Shown piece by piece: positions 25,165 to 33,268 of a DNA stretch of 64,000 nt (positions are counted from its first letter, which is position 1; each line of letters starts with the position of its first letter). Origin of the DNA: MGML01 sp034416335 (GTDB lineage Bacteria; Chloroflexota; Dehalococcoidia; Dehalococcoidales; UBA2162). The translations under genes and the position numbers were made by a program. Location of the stretch: NCBI GenBank assembly GCA_034416335.1, contig DAOULV010000018.1, forward strand, positions 1 to 64,000. Direction: 5' to 3'. The notes beneath the pieces are model-generated. The model was not told the DNA's origin and ran no database searches. It was given only the letters and a program-made list of their open reading frames with translations.

Positions 25165-26000
25165 ATAACATAATAGTATACCACCAGACCGCTAAAGACA
25201 ATGCTGTCCAACCTGTCGAGGAACCCGCCGTGACCGGGAAGGGTGCTTCCGGAATCTTTGACATTCGTGTAGCGTTTAAAAGCCGATTCGATGAGGTCTC
25301 CAGCCTGTCCGAAGAAGCTGACCAGCAGGCCTATAATAACCGCCTGCCCCCAGCTTATAGGCAGACCCAGCGGGGTATCCAGCGTGAAGAAAAGGCTGAG
25401 AAGGACAGCTCCGGCAGCACCGCCTGCTGCTCCTTCCCAGGTTTTACCCGGACTTATCTGCGGAGCCATTTTATGCCGTCCGATTGATATGCCGGTAAAA
25501 TATGCAGCGGTATCGTAAGCGAAGGTGGCGAAAAGCGCCAGAAACACCCAGTTCCTGCCATCGTCGAACCCTCGCAGCGCCACCAGGTGTCCCAGCAGCC
25601 ATCCGACATATACAGCGCCTATAACCGTCCATGCACCACTCAAGAAAGTGATTTTTTTCTTACTGTCGGGGAACATGGCAGGCCAGGCGTAAGATTCAAG
25701 TAGAATAGCCAGCAGTCCACACGGAATTAGCGCGAGCAGCAGGCGTGTTTCAATAAAGGGTTCCATAGCTGTTTGCAGGCCTGTGTCACGGAGGATGATG
25801 AAGAGGAGAGTGGAGAATATTCCGGAGTATATAAAGGTGGTCGCTTTAGATGCTGAAATTAACCGGTAGAACTCGTAAGCTGTAAGTACTCCGAGTATCG
25901 CCACAAGTACGGTGAACCAGTGAAGCGGAGCATTAAACCAGATTGCGGCGATGAGGACCGGGATACCGCATAGCGAGGTTATAATTCTTTTTTTTAGCAT
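25149..26000 (-). CDS. cdsA: Phosphatidate cytidylyltransferase
   Basis: 283 residues, about eight membrane helices. It makes CDP-diacylglycerol from phosphatidic acid and CTP for phospholipid synthesis. The signature toward the C-terminus reads DSGSTLPGHGGFLDRLDSI, matching the family pattern S-x-x-K/R-R-x(4)-K-D-x(4)-PGHGG-x(2)-DR-x-D. ISPGKTWEGAAGG is also typical. It follows the uppS remnant and overlaps dxr. Confidence 0.95.
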   Translation of the reverse strand: MLKKRIITSLCGIPVLIAAIWFNAPLHWFTVLVAILGVLTAYEFYRLISASKATTFIYSGIFSTLLFIILRDTGLQTAMEPFIETRLLLALIPCGLLAILLESYAWPAMFPDSKKKITFLSGAWTVIGAVYVGWLLGHLVALRGFDDGRNWVFLALFATFAYDTAAYFTGISIGRHKMAPQISPGKTWEGAAGGAAGAVLLSLFFTLDTPLGLPISWGQAVIIGLLVSFFGQAGDLIESAFKRYTNVKDSGSTLPGHGGFLDRLDSIVFSGLVVYYYVIWVIQ

Positions 26001-26018
26001 AATAGTTAACGGATACTA

Positions 26019-26230
26019 TTATTCTCCAAGCCGTCTTTTTATTTAGGAATATCGTCGTCGGTAATATGTCGTACTGCATCTAATATCTCGAAGCGACTGC
26101 CGTAATTAAGAGTTGCATTCAGGATTGACTGGCGTTTTTCAGCCCACCTGCCGTTACCGTCGGGCACTATGGCGATATGAACCGGGAGTAGAGCAGGTTT
26201 TCCGGATGCAGATGATGAGGTAGCCGTCAT
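26019..26230 (-). pseudogene. uppS: Undecaprenyl diphosphate synthase remnant with internal deletions
   Basis: The start and ribosome-binding site (GGAG) are intact and lie 24 bp after frr. The opening HIAIVPDGNGRWAEKRQ is the UppS substrate motif. The frame then jumps directly to LNATLNYGSRFEILDAVR, which in full-length enzymes lies about 100 residues later, and stops after 63 residues (stop 26041-26039). In another frame, K-R-R-L-G-E and a stop (26039-26019) resemble the enzyme's C-terminal end, but six residues could be chance. The region with the RTGGE/SNF catalytic motifs is gone. A normal enzyme has 230-250 residues, so this cannot be active. Confidence 0.8.
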
Positions 26231-26253
26231 ATTTTCTACTCCGCTTCGGTGGA

Positions 26254-26811
26254 TTAGACCTGCATCAGTTCAGCTTCTTTGTCCTGGCCTGTTTTTTCCA
26301 CGGCTGCGATGAAACCGTCGGTTAACTGCTGCAGCTGGTCCTGAGCGCGTTTATGTTCATCCTGGGAGATTTCTTTGCTCTTTTCGAGGTCTTTCAATTC
26401 GTTCAGGGCGTCCCGCCTCAGGTTTCTCAGGGTGACTTTTCTTTCTTCCACCCGTTTATGTACCACCTTGATGAGTTCCTGCCGCCGTTCTTCGGAAAGA
26501 GGTGGAATGGTGATGCGAATGACTTTACCGTCGTTGGTCGGATTCAATCCGAGGTCGGATGTCATGATAGCTTTTTCGATATCCCTGATACTGTTTCTGT
26601 CCCAGGGCTGAACGACGAGAAGCCGGGCGTCGGGGACAGAGATTCCTGCCAGGTGGTTAAGAGGGGTCGAGACACCGGCGTAATCCACTTTCACGTTATC
26701 CAGCAGATTCGGCGTAGCCCGTCCGGTACGGATAGTAGCAAGGTCTTTCTTTAGACCGTCGCTGGCTTTATGCATTCTATCTTCGGTGTTTTTTAAAGTT
26801 TCGCTGGACAT
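26254..26811 (-). CDS. frr: Ribosome recycling factor
   Basis: 185 residues, the normal length. RRF splits post-termination ribosomes with EF-G. The family features are the tRNA-like three-helix bundle with GRATPNLLDNVKVDYAG, RLLVVQPWD, LGLNPTNDGKVIRI and PPLSEERRQELIK. It is 3 bp downstream of pyrH and upstream of the uppS remnant, the usual pyrH-frr order. Confidence 0.97.
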   Translation of the reverse strand: MSSETLKNTEDRMHKASDGLKKDLATIRTGRATPNLLDNVKVDYAGVSTPLNHLAGISVPDARLLVVQPWDRNSIRDIEKAIMTSDLGLNPTNDGKVIRITIPPLSEERRQELIKVVHKRVEERKVTLRNLRRDALNELKDLEKSKEISQDEHKRAQDQLQQLTDGFIAAVEKTGQDKEAELMQV

Positions 26812-26814
26812 TTT

Positions 26815-27537
26815 CTACTCGCTGGTCACTATTGTACCGATAGATTCTCCTGAAACGGCTCTTTCTATACTTCGCGGAGCCTCAAGATCAAAGACAATAA
26901 TAGGCAATTTATTCTCTAGGCATAATGAGAGTGCTGTAGCATCCATTACTTCCAAACGCAGGTTTAAAGCTTCAAGATGAGTCAGTTTCTCGAACTTCTT
27001 GGCGTTAGGGTCTTTCTGAGGGTCAGCATCGTAGATTCCATCGACATCATGCGTGGCTTTCAACAGGACTTCGGCGTCGATCTCTATAGCACGGAGGGCG
27101 GCTGCGGTGTCTGTCGTCATATACGGATTGCCGGTACCGGCGGCAAAAATTACCAGCCGGTCTTTTTCAAGGTGACGTATAGCCCTGCGCCTGATATAGG
27201 GTTCGGCTACCTGTTGAATGTCTATGGCGGTCTGGGTCCTGGTGGTTATTCCCTCCTTTTCAACAACATCCTGGAGGGCTAGGGCGTTTATTACCGTTGC
27301 CAGCATTCCCGCGTAGTCGGCGGTGACACGGTCTATACCGTCTTTTTCCGCCTGGGCGCCGCGCCAGATATTACCTCCGCCTACGACGATAGCCACGTTA
27401 ACACCCATTTCCATGACGTGTTTGATCTGTATTGCGGCTTTTTTTAAGGTGGGAATATCAATGCCAAAATCCGAATCTCCGCTAAAGGACTCACCGCTGA
27501 GCTTAAGTAAGACACGCCTGTACTTGGTAGTAGCCAT
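26815..27537 (-). CDS. pyrH: Uridylate kinase
   Basis: 240 residues. Amino-acid-kinase-fold hexamer that phosphorylates UMP to UDP. Visible: RVLLKLSGESFSGD (phosphate loop), VAIVVGGGNIWRG, ITRTQTAIDIQ-like central part, and AGTGNPYMTTDTAAALRA. It lies between tsf and frr, the common order, with 27 bp to tsf. Confidence 0.97.
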   Translation of the reverse strand: MATTKYRRVLLKLSGESFSGDSDFGIDIPTLKKAAIQIKHVMEMGVNVAIVVGGGNIWRGAQAEKDGIDRVTADYAGMLATVINALALQDVVEKEGITTRTQTAIDIQQVAEPYIRRRAIRHLEKDRLVIFAAGTGNPYMTTDTAAALRAIEIDAEVLLKATHDVDGIYDADPQKDPNAKKFEKLTHLEALNLRLEVMDATALSLCLENKLPIIVFDLEAPRSIERAVSGESIGTIVTSE

Positions 27538-27564
27538 ATCGCTAACGCCTTCTTAGCAGTTTTA

Positions 27565-28074
27565 CTATAATCCTAGCTCGAACCTGGCAATTTTACTTAC
27601 CCTGATATTTTCTCCGACTTTACCAATGGTTTCCGTGATCAGGTCGTTAATAGTAACGGCGGGGTCTTTTATACATGACTGGCTTAAAAGGCATATCTCC
27701 TCGATACCTTTTTCGAGTTCCTCATCTTCGGGTATCGACTCTTCGGAGATGTAAAGGGGGTCCATTGCCGCTACCTGCATCGCAAGCAGGTGGGCGAGTT
27801 CCTTGAATTCATCGGTGCGGGCGACGAAGTCCGTTTCGCAGTTTACTTCCACCATGGCGCCGATACGCCCGCCGGCATGAATATATGCTTCTACAACACC
27901 CTGGGACGTTGTACGTTCTTTTTTCTTTTCAGCTATATATAAATTCTGCTCTTTGAGTATCTCCAGAGCTTTTTCCATGTCCTGGTCCGCTTCTATGTAA
28001 GCATTCCGACATGCCATAATACCCGCTCCGGACTGCTCTCGAAGCTCCTTGAGCTTTTCAGTGGGGATATTCAA
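27565..28074 (-). CDS. tsf: Elongation factor Ts (short form)
   Basis: 169 residues. EF-Ts exchanges GDP for GTP on EF-Tu. The N-terminal UBA-like domain (LKELREQSGAGIMACRNA) and the core VEVNCETDFVARTDEFKELAH are intact, but the second core repeat is lacking, as in the short EF-Ts of several deep-branching bacteria. 15 bp after rpsB, same operon. Confidence 0.96.
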   Translation of the reverse strand: MNIPTEKLKELREQSGAGIMACRNAYIEADQDMEKALEILKEQNLYIAEKKKERTTSQGVVEAYIHAGGRIGAMVEVNCETDFVARTDEFKELAHLLAMQVAAMDPLYISEESIPEDEELEKGIEEICLLSQSCIKDPAVTINDLITETIGKVGENIRVSKIARFELGL

Positions 28075-28089
28075 CCTTTCCTCCTTGGT

Positions 28090-28884
28090 TTACTCGTCAT
28101 CCGGGGTAAGGACAAGAGTCTCTTCGTCTTCTGCAGGTTCTGTTTCGCCCGTTTCTTCGATGTTCTCCGCTTCTTCCTCCGGCTGAGCCATTTCCAGGCC
28201 GCTGGTGGTGCCTTCCAGTACCGCATCGGCTATCTTGTTGCATATCAGTCTGATTGCCCTGATAGCGTCATCGTTAGCCGGAATAGGATAGTCTATTTCA
28301 TCGGGGTTGCAGCTGGTATCGGCTATGGCAACGACAGGTATACCGACTCGCTTGGCTTCAGCGAGGGCGATTTTCTCCTTCGGCGGGTCTACGATAAATA
28401 ATACCGCCGGCAGGCTTGTCATCTCCTTGAAACCACCCATCTGCTTGTTTAGTTTGGCTATTTCTTTTTCGAGTTTCAGAGCTTCCTTTTTGGGAAGACG
28501 ACTGAACTCACCTCTGGCCTGCTGGTCTTCCAGACGTACCAGGTAGTCGATTCGCGACTGGATGGTAGCGAAGTTTGTAAGGACCCCGCCAATCCATCTC
28601 TGGTTGACATAATACATATTGCAGCGCGTGGCTGATTCTTCTATGGCTTCCTGAGCTTGCTTCTTGGTACCGACGAAGAGTACCTTTCCTCCATCAGCCA
28701 CAACCTCAGTAATAAACTCGCACGCTTTGGCCAGCATGGTTGTCGTCTGTTCAAGGTCGATAATATGAATGCCCTCGCGTTTGGTGAAGATGTATTTCTT
28801 CATACGAGGGTGCCATCGGCTTGTCTGATGTCCGAAGTGCGCCCCAGCTTCCAGAAGCTGTTTTACTGAAACAATTTCTGGCAA
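28090..28884 (-). CDS. rpsB: 30S ribosomal protein S2
   Basis: 264 residues. VKQLLEAGAHFGHQTSRWHPRMK and YVNQRWIGGVLTNFATIQ are diagnostic. The C-terminal acidic tail (about 30 Glu-rich residues, EEEAENIEETGETEPAED) is longer than usual. It begins the rpsB-tsf-pyrH-frr transcript. Upstream DNA (28885-29040) holds no gene and should carry the promoter on the minus strand. Confidence 0.97.
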   Translation of the reverse strand: MPEIVSVKQLLEAGAHFGHQTSRWHPRMKKYIFTKREGIHIIDLEQTTTMLAKACEFITEVVADGGKVLFVGTKKQAQEAIEESATRCNMYYVNQRWIGGVLTNFATIQSRIDYLVRLEDQQARGEFSRLPKKEALKLEKEIAKLNKQMGGFKEMTSLPAVLFIVDPPKEKIALAEAKRVGIPVVAIADTSCNPDEIDYPIPANDDAIRAIRLICNKIADAVLEGTTSGLEMAQPEEEAENIEETGETEPAEDEETLVLTPDDE

Positions 28885-29051
28885 ATCCGTTCCCCTTTCT
28901 TGTTACAAACTAGCATAAAGTATATCATATCATTTTACACCCGGCAACAATTTCAGTCTGACATTGGTTGTTCCCGGATGATATCGACCAGAGTCTTTTT
29001 AAATTAGTTCACCGGTAAAGTGCAGATAAGCTTCGGTAGGTACGGAATATA

Positions 29052-29081
29052 TTGTTATCATCTCCTGTTGTGTGGTATAAT
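29052..29081 (+). promoter_or_regulatory. Promoter of the rpsF-ssb-rpsR operon
   Basis: TTGTTA (29052-29057), 18-bp spacer, TATAAT (29076-29081), 31 bp before the rpsF GTG. It also shows that a coding start as far up as 29052 is improbable. Confidence 0.6.
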
Positions 29082-29111
29082 GCTCCAGAATATTTTGTTA
29101 AAAGAGGAAAT

Positions 29112-29432
29112 GTGTCTGAAAATACAACAACCCAAGAGGAATTAGGACAAAGAGACTACGAATTAACCGTTGTAATCGCTCCGGAAGTTTCCGAGGAAAA
29201 GCTGGAAGAAACGATAGAAAGTATCAGCCGCTACGTAAACGATAGGGGCGGCTCGATTTCCGATGTGCAGAGGTGGGGTAAGAGAAAACTGGCGTATCCC
29301 ATAAAGCATTTCATAGAGGGATATTACGTTTTGCTTCAGTTCAAAATGAGTCCTCGGGATGGGAAGGAACTGGAGAATAACCTGCGTATTTCTGAAGAAG
29401 TTCTACGGCATCTGCTGATAAACACTGAGTAG
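29112..29432 (+). CDS. rpsF: 30S ribosomal protein S6
   Basis: 106 residues from GTG at 29112, preceded by AAAGAGGAAAT. Conserved stretches are RDYELTVVIAPEVSEEKLEETI, KRKLAYPIKHFIEGYYVLLQF, and ISEEVLRHLLI near the end. The rpsF-ssb-rpsR order is classical. A perfect 9-bp hairpin without U-tract (29438-29460) follows the stop. Confidence 0.95.
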   Translation: MSENTTTQEELGQRDYELTVVIAPEVSEEKLEETIESISRYVNDRGGSISDVQRWGKRKLAYPIKHFIEGYYVLLQFKMSPRDGKELENNLRISEEVLRHLLINTE

Positions 29433-29437
29433 ATAAT

Positions 29438-29460
29438 CGGGAGAAAGTCCGTTTCTCCCG
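29438..29460 (+). other. Intercistronic RNA hairpin between rpsF and ssb
   Basis: CGGGAGAAA, loop GTCCG, TTTCTCCCG. It is a perfect stem but no T-run follows, so it is more likely an mRNA stability or processing element than a terminator. Confidence 0.55.
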
Positions 29461-29494
29461 TACGCCTGGGGAGAGTAAAAGGAGCTTTAAGAGA

Positions 29495-29902
29495 ATGGTT
29501 AGCGTAAATAGAATAATTATCATCGGCAACCTCGGAAGCGAGCCCGAAATGCGTTTCACTCCCAACGGCAGACCGGTAACTTCGTTCAGTGCCGCGACAA
29601 ATCGCAGATACACTACCTCCGACGGTGAACGCAGAGAAGAAACGGAATGGTTTACCGTAGTAACCTGGGGCAGGCTGGCGGAACAATGCAACCAGTTTTT
29701 GTCCAAAGGAAGACTGGTTTATGTTGAAGGCAGATTGAGGACCCATAGCTGGGAAGGTCAGGATGGCCAGAAACGTTACCGTAATGAAATAGTTGCTGAT
29801 AGAGTCAGCTTCCTTGACAGACAGGCGTCGGCTCCTCTTAATGAGGATAAGAGTGTGGATACCGGCATCGATGATATCGAACCTGATGATATTCCCTTTT
29901 AG
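29495..29902 (+). CDS. ssb: Single-stranded DNA-binding protein
   Basis: 135 residues. OB fold with VNRIIIIGNLGSEPEMRFTPNGRPVTSFSAATNRRY and WFTVVTWGRLAEQCNQFLSKG. A short linker follows, then the acidic tail DDIEPDDIPF that recruits other repair and replication proteins. The linker is short compared with E. coli. It is flanked by rpsF and rpsR as usual. Confidence 0.96.
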   Translation: MVSVNRIIIIGNLGSEPEMRFTPNGRPVTSFSAATNRRYTTSDGERREETEWFTVVTWGRLAEQCNQFLSKGRLVYVEGRLRTHSWEGQDGQKRYRNEIVADRVSFLDRQASAPLNEDKSVDTGIDDIEPDDIPF

Positions 29903-29938
29903 GGATATAAATAACCGTGGAATATGGAGATGTGATAA

Positions 29939-30244
29939 GTGGCAAGAAAAAAACCGAGCGGGGACAAAAGTACGAAATGGAGCAGACCGAGGTACGTACC
30001 CAAACGAAAGGTATGTTCATTCTGTGCCGATAAGTCAGCTGTAATAAACTATAAAGATCCTGATAAGCTGCGTACATATATATCCGACAGAGCCAAAATC
30101 GTACCCCGTCGAAGGACCGGTACCTGTGCCAGGCACCAGCGCCGTCTGGCTGTCGCTATCAAGAGAGCCCGGCACTTGGCGTTATTACCGTATGTACCGG
30201 CTCATATGCGTAAGGTCGGAGCAGCGGCGGCAGCGGCAGAGTAA
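29939..30244 (+). CDS. rpsR: 30S ribosomal protein S18
   Basis: 101 residues from GTG at 29939. Core PKRKVCSFCADKSAVINYKD keeps the C-x-x-C pair of the zinc-binding form, and the RNA-binding part reads IVPRRRTGTCARHQRRLAVA. The N-terminal basic extension and alanine-rich tail (GAAAAAAE) make it a little longer than the usual ~80 residues. Confidence 0.96.
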   Translation: MARKKPSGDKSTKWSRPRYVPKRKVCSFCADKSAVINYKDPDKLRTYISDRAKIVPRRRTGTCARHQRRLAVAIKRARHLALLPYVPAHMRKVGAAAAAAE

Positions 30245-30307
30245 TTATCCGGGACCGATCTCCCTGTCGCTCAGTTTTTTCAGTTCATCACTCGATAAGG
30301 GGTTAGA

Positions 30308-30448
30308 ATGCCAAAAAGAACCTATCAACCGAAAAAGATTCCGCGTAAGCGTGAGCATGGCTTTCTTAAACGAATGAGTTCAAGAGGCGGCCGGGCTGTA
30401 CTTGCAGCCAGGCGGCTGAAAGGTCGTAAACGCCTGACGGTAGTTTGA
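30308..30448 (+). CDS. rpmH: 50S ribosomal protein L34
   Basis: A 46-residue gene at 30308-30448: it begins MPKRTYQPKKIPRKREHGFL and ends GRKRLTVV, the full L34 signature (TYQPK, HGFLKRM, GRAVLAARR). ATG preceded by GGGGTTAGA. rnpA follows, the near-universal rpmH-rnpA order, but here directly after rpsR rather than near dnaA. Confidence 0.97.
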   Translation: MPKRTYQPKKIPRKREHGFLKRMSSRGGRAVLAARRLKGRKRLTVV

Positions 30449-30486
30449 TGCGGACGTTACTCTTGCATCGATACCCGGAAGAGGGA

Positions 30487-30834
30487 ATGATGAAGAGAGA
30501 GGAACGCATTACGAAACCCCGGCAATATGCGGAAGTATACAGTAAAGGCGGTTCGTGGGCATCCGAATTACTGGTATTGAGAGCCTTGCCGCATAATCTC
30601 GATTACTCTCGATACGGGTTTTCGGTCAGTAAGAAAGTCGGTAACGCGGTTACCAGAAACAGGCTGAAACGGCGGCTTAGAGAAATCAACAGGACGGAAT
30701 CTCTCAAACCGGGATGGGATATCGTATTTATCGTCCGTCCGGCGGCATCGGAAGCCAGTTTCTCCAGTCTGAGGGAATCGGCCGAAGCTCTTTTAGCAAA
30801 GGCCGGTATACTGAAAGATACATTTGAAAGCTAA
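30487..30834 (+). CDS. rnpA: Ribonuclease P protein component
   Basis: 115 residues from ATG 30487 (GAGGGA just upstream; ATG also at 30490). The start at 30445 would overlap rpmH and give an atypical leader. RNR motif region: FSVSKKVGNAVTRNRLKRRLREINR. RnpA helps the RNase P RNA mature tRNA 5' ends. No RNase P RNA is recognised in the window. Confidence 0.95.
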   Translation: MMKREERITKPRQYAEVYSKGGSWASELLVLRALPHNLDYSRYGFSVSKKVGNAVTRNRLKRRLREINRTESLKPGWDIVFIVRPAASEASFSSLRESAEALLAKAGILKDTFES

Positions 30835-30898
30835 CCGGTAAAGACCGGTAATAATACAACCAGAGTATAGGGACAGGATTGGTCAGGCAGCTTACGGA

Positions 30899-31108
30899 AT
30901 GAAGACGATTGCCCTGGGAATGATAAGGATTTATCAGATGACAATATCCCGCGTCATGCCGCCGTCCTGCCGGTTTATGCCTACGTGTTCGGAGTACACG
31001 TACGAAGCGATAGAAAAATATGGACTGTTTAAAGGAGTGTGGCTGGGATGCAGAAGACTTTCTCACTGCCATCCGTTCCATCCCGGCGGTTACGATCCTG
31101 TGCCGTGA
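30899..31108 (+). CDS. yidD: YidD membrane-insertion efficiency factor
   Basis: 69 residues. Amphipathic N-terminus (IRIYQMTISRVMPPSCRF) and conserved cysteines in PTCSEYTYEAIEKYG and GCRRLSHCHPFHPGGYDPVP. The protein assists membrane-protein insertion together with YidC. The order rpmH-rnpA-yidD-(lipoprotein)-yidC-jag is the common one except for the inserted gene that follows. Confidence 0.95.
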   Translation: MKTIALGMIRIYQMTISRVMPPSCRFMPTCSEYTYEAIEKYGLFKGVWLGCRRLSHCHPFHPGGYDPVP

Positions 31109-31141
31109 TGCCGGGATTCTCACTCCCGACAGTGAATTTAT

Positions 31142-32281
31142 ATGCTTAACAGAATTAAAACCAGACCGATATATAAGATAGCACTTATTGTTCTTGCATT
31201 GTTTGCAAGCGTCATAATCTTATCGGGGTGTTCGGCTACCCGCGGCGCTGTTGCTCGCGGATGGGCCGGCGGTATCGTGGAAGGCGGTGTTCTATATACC
31301 GGTTCCATGGAAGGCAACCTTGTGTCCGTCAATACCAGTGACGGCCGCCTGATATCATCAATACCCCTTGAAACGCAGGAACCGACAACCGGTTTCCTGA
31401 GCTGCGCCAGGGTTTCATCGGCTGTAGCTATGTACAGTTCCCCGACTATCGCGGGTGATCTTGTCTGTGTCGGCGGCTACAACGGAAAGGTATATGCCTT
31501 CGGCCGTGATGAAATGAGGCAGGAGCCCCGCTGGGTATACCCGCGACAGGATGACGTCGGCGGTTCGATTATCGGCGGTATATTGTATAACGAAGGCAAA
31601 TTATACTTCGGTTCGGCTAATAATTTGGTATTTTCGCTGGATGCAGCCGATGGATATAAAGAATGGGAAATAGAACTTCCCGACAAGATATGGTCGACTC
31701 CGGTTATCTCAAATAATACCCTGTATATCGGGTGCTTCGATAATAAACTTTATGCACTCGATACCGCCGACGGCAGTATCAGGTGGGAATATGAGACCGG
31801 AGGAGCGATCGTATCCACACCGGTAGTCAGCGGTAATACGGTATATGTCAGTTCTTTCGACAGAACCCTGTACGCACTGAACGCCGCGACCGGCAGCCTG
31901 AAATGGAAGTATACGGCCGATAACTGGTTCTGGGCGAAACCTGTGGTCTACAACGGAGTAATATATGCTCCCTGTCTTGACGGGAAGATTTATGCAATAG
32001 ACACCGGAACCGGGAATGTAAAAACCGAGTATAACCTTGAAAGTCCGGTGTCATCGTCACCGGTTCTCACAAATGATGTACTTATTGCAGCCACTCAGGA
32101 TGGTGTTATTTACAGCATCGATACCACCGGTACCGGTCACGAAATACTGGCGGTACTTGAAGAACAGGTCTTTGCTCCACTGATTGCCGGAGATGGCAAG
32201 GTTTATATACACACCAACCTGGATACGCTCCATGAAGTTGATGCGAAAACAGGGGCAAAACGCGAAATCGATATAAAGTAA
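31142..32281 (+). CDS. PQQ-like beta-propeller lipoprotein (BamB-like)
   Basis: 379 residues. N-terminal signal with lipobox LSGC at about residue 30, so exported and lipid-anchored. The rest is PQQ/WD-like blades with repeats such as LYALDTADGSIRWEYETGG, LYALNAATGSLKWKY and IYAIDTGTGNVKTEY. No PQQ cofactor site can be assigned. It lies between yidD and yidC and seems part of their operon, suggesting a role in membrane-protein or surface assembly; BamB itself acts on outer-membrane proteins, which this lineage is not expected to have. Confidence 0.85.
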   Translation: MLNRIKTRPIYKIALIVLALFASVIILSGCSATRGAVARGWAGGIVEGGVLYTGSMEGNLVSVNTSDGRLISSIPLETQEPTTGFLSCARVSSAVAMYSSPTIAGDLVCVGGYNGKVYAFGRDEMRQEPRWVYPRQDDVGGSIIGGILYNEGKLYFGSANNLVFSLDAADGYKEWEIELPDKIWSTPVISNNTLYIGCFDNKLYALDTADGSIRWEYETGGAIVSTPVVSGNTVYVSSFDRTLYALNAATGSLKWKYTADNWFWAKPVVYNGVIYAPCLDGKIYAIDTGTGNVKTEYNLESPVSSSPVLTNDVLIAATQDGVIYSIDTTGTGHEILAVLEEQVFAPLIAGDGKVYIHTNLDTLHEVDAKTGAKREIDIK

Positions 32282-32296
32282 GTGAGGTAGATACTC

Positions 32297-33268
32297 TTGG
32301 AATGGATAGGATCCGCCTGGGATCTGATAATACTGAATCCGATAGTTAACGTACTCGTTATGCTGTCCGACTACCTTTTCGGCAGTTTCGGTCTGGCCAT
32401 AATGGTACTCACGGTTGTCGTTAACCTGCTAATGTATCCGCTTACTCAAAGGCAGTTAAAGGCAAGTAAAGCCATGCAGGCTATGCAGGCGGAAATTGCC
32501 GAGGTACGTAAGAAATATGCCAAGGACAAGCAGAAGGCAGCCCAGGAGCAGATGAGACTGATGAAAGAGTCGGGGGTTAGCCCTGCAGGATGCCTGCTGC
32601 CGATGCTGGTACAGATGCCGGTATGGATAGCCCTGTACCAGTCCGTAATCCGGCTGCTGGCCACGGCTCCGGAAGGCTTTATTGATCTGTCCCAGAGACT
32701 GTACACGACGTGGCCGGTGTTTTCACAGATTCCGCTGAACAGTCATTTCCTGTGGCTTAACCTGGCTGTACCGGATATGTTTATGGCAATACTTGTCGGC
32801 GTGGCGATGTGGGTACAGCAGAAGATGACGACCAATCCCAGCGCCGACCCGCAGCAGCAGGCACAGGGGCAGATGATGCTCTGGATGATGCCGCTGATGT
32901 TCGGATTCCTGTGTATGTCACTACCCAGCGGACTGGCTGTGTATTGGGTTACATCAACGGTTATCCGGATAATCATGCAGTACTTCACTACCGGATGGGG
33001 AGGTCTTACCTTTTCATTCCTCGGCGGTGGTAAAGGTTCTGAGGTAAAGAAAAACCAGGGGCGGGTTCCCAAGCAGAAAAAAGTCTTGACGGAAGACGAT
33101 ACAAGTGCCGATATAATAATCGAGGATAGTTCCGCCCGGGAAGAGGGAATAGATGATGGAGAGTCTGGAAGTGAGCGCCAAGACAGTAGAGGAAGCTATT
33201 CAACAAGCATTAGATCAACTAGGCGTAGGTCGGGAGGAAGTAGAAGTAGACGTAATAAGCGAAGGTAA
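32297..33268 (+). CDS. yidC: Membrane protein insertase YidC
   Basis: 323 residues from a TTG start after GTGAGGTAG. This is the short form, without the large periplasmic domain of E. coli. Five-helix core: LAIMVLTVVVNLLMYPLT, RQLKASKAMQAMQAEIAEVRKKYAKDKQKA (cytoplasmic hairpin), LLPMLVQMPVWIALYQSV, and FGFLCMSLPSGLAVYWVTS near residue 200. The last 40 residues are Ser/Arg-rich (RSTRRRSGGSRSRRNKRR) and are encoded by DNA that also encodes the jag N-terminus in another frame. Basic tails on YidC are known to help ribosome binding. Confidence 0.95.
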   Translation: MEWIGSAWDLIILNPIVNVLVMLSDYLFGSFGLAIMVLTVVVNLLMYPLTQRQLKASKAMQAMQAEIAEVRKKYAKDKQKAAQEQMRLMKESGVSPAGCLLPMLVQMPVWIALYQSVIRLLATAPEGFIDLSQRLYTTWPVFSQIPLNSHFLWLNLAVPDMFMAILVGVAMWVQQKMTTNPSADPQQQAQGQMMLWMMPLMFGFLCMSLPSGLAVYWVTSTVIRIIMQYFTTGWGGLTFSFLGGGKGSEVKKNQGRVPKQKKVLTEDDTSADIIIEDSSAREEGIDDGESGSERQDSRGSYSTSIRSTRRRSGGSRSRRNKRR

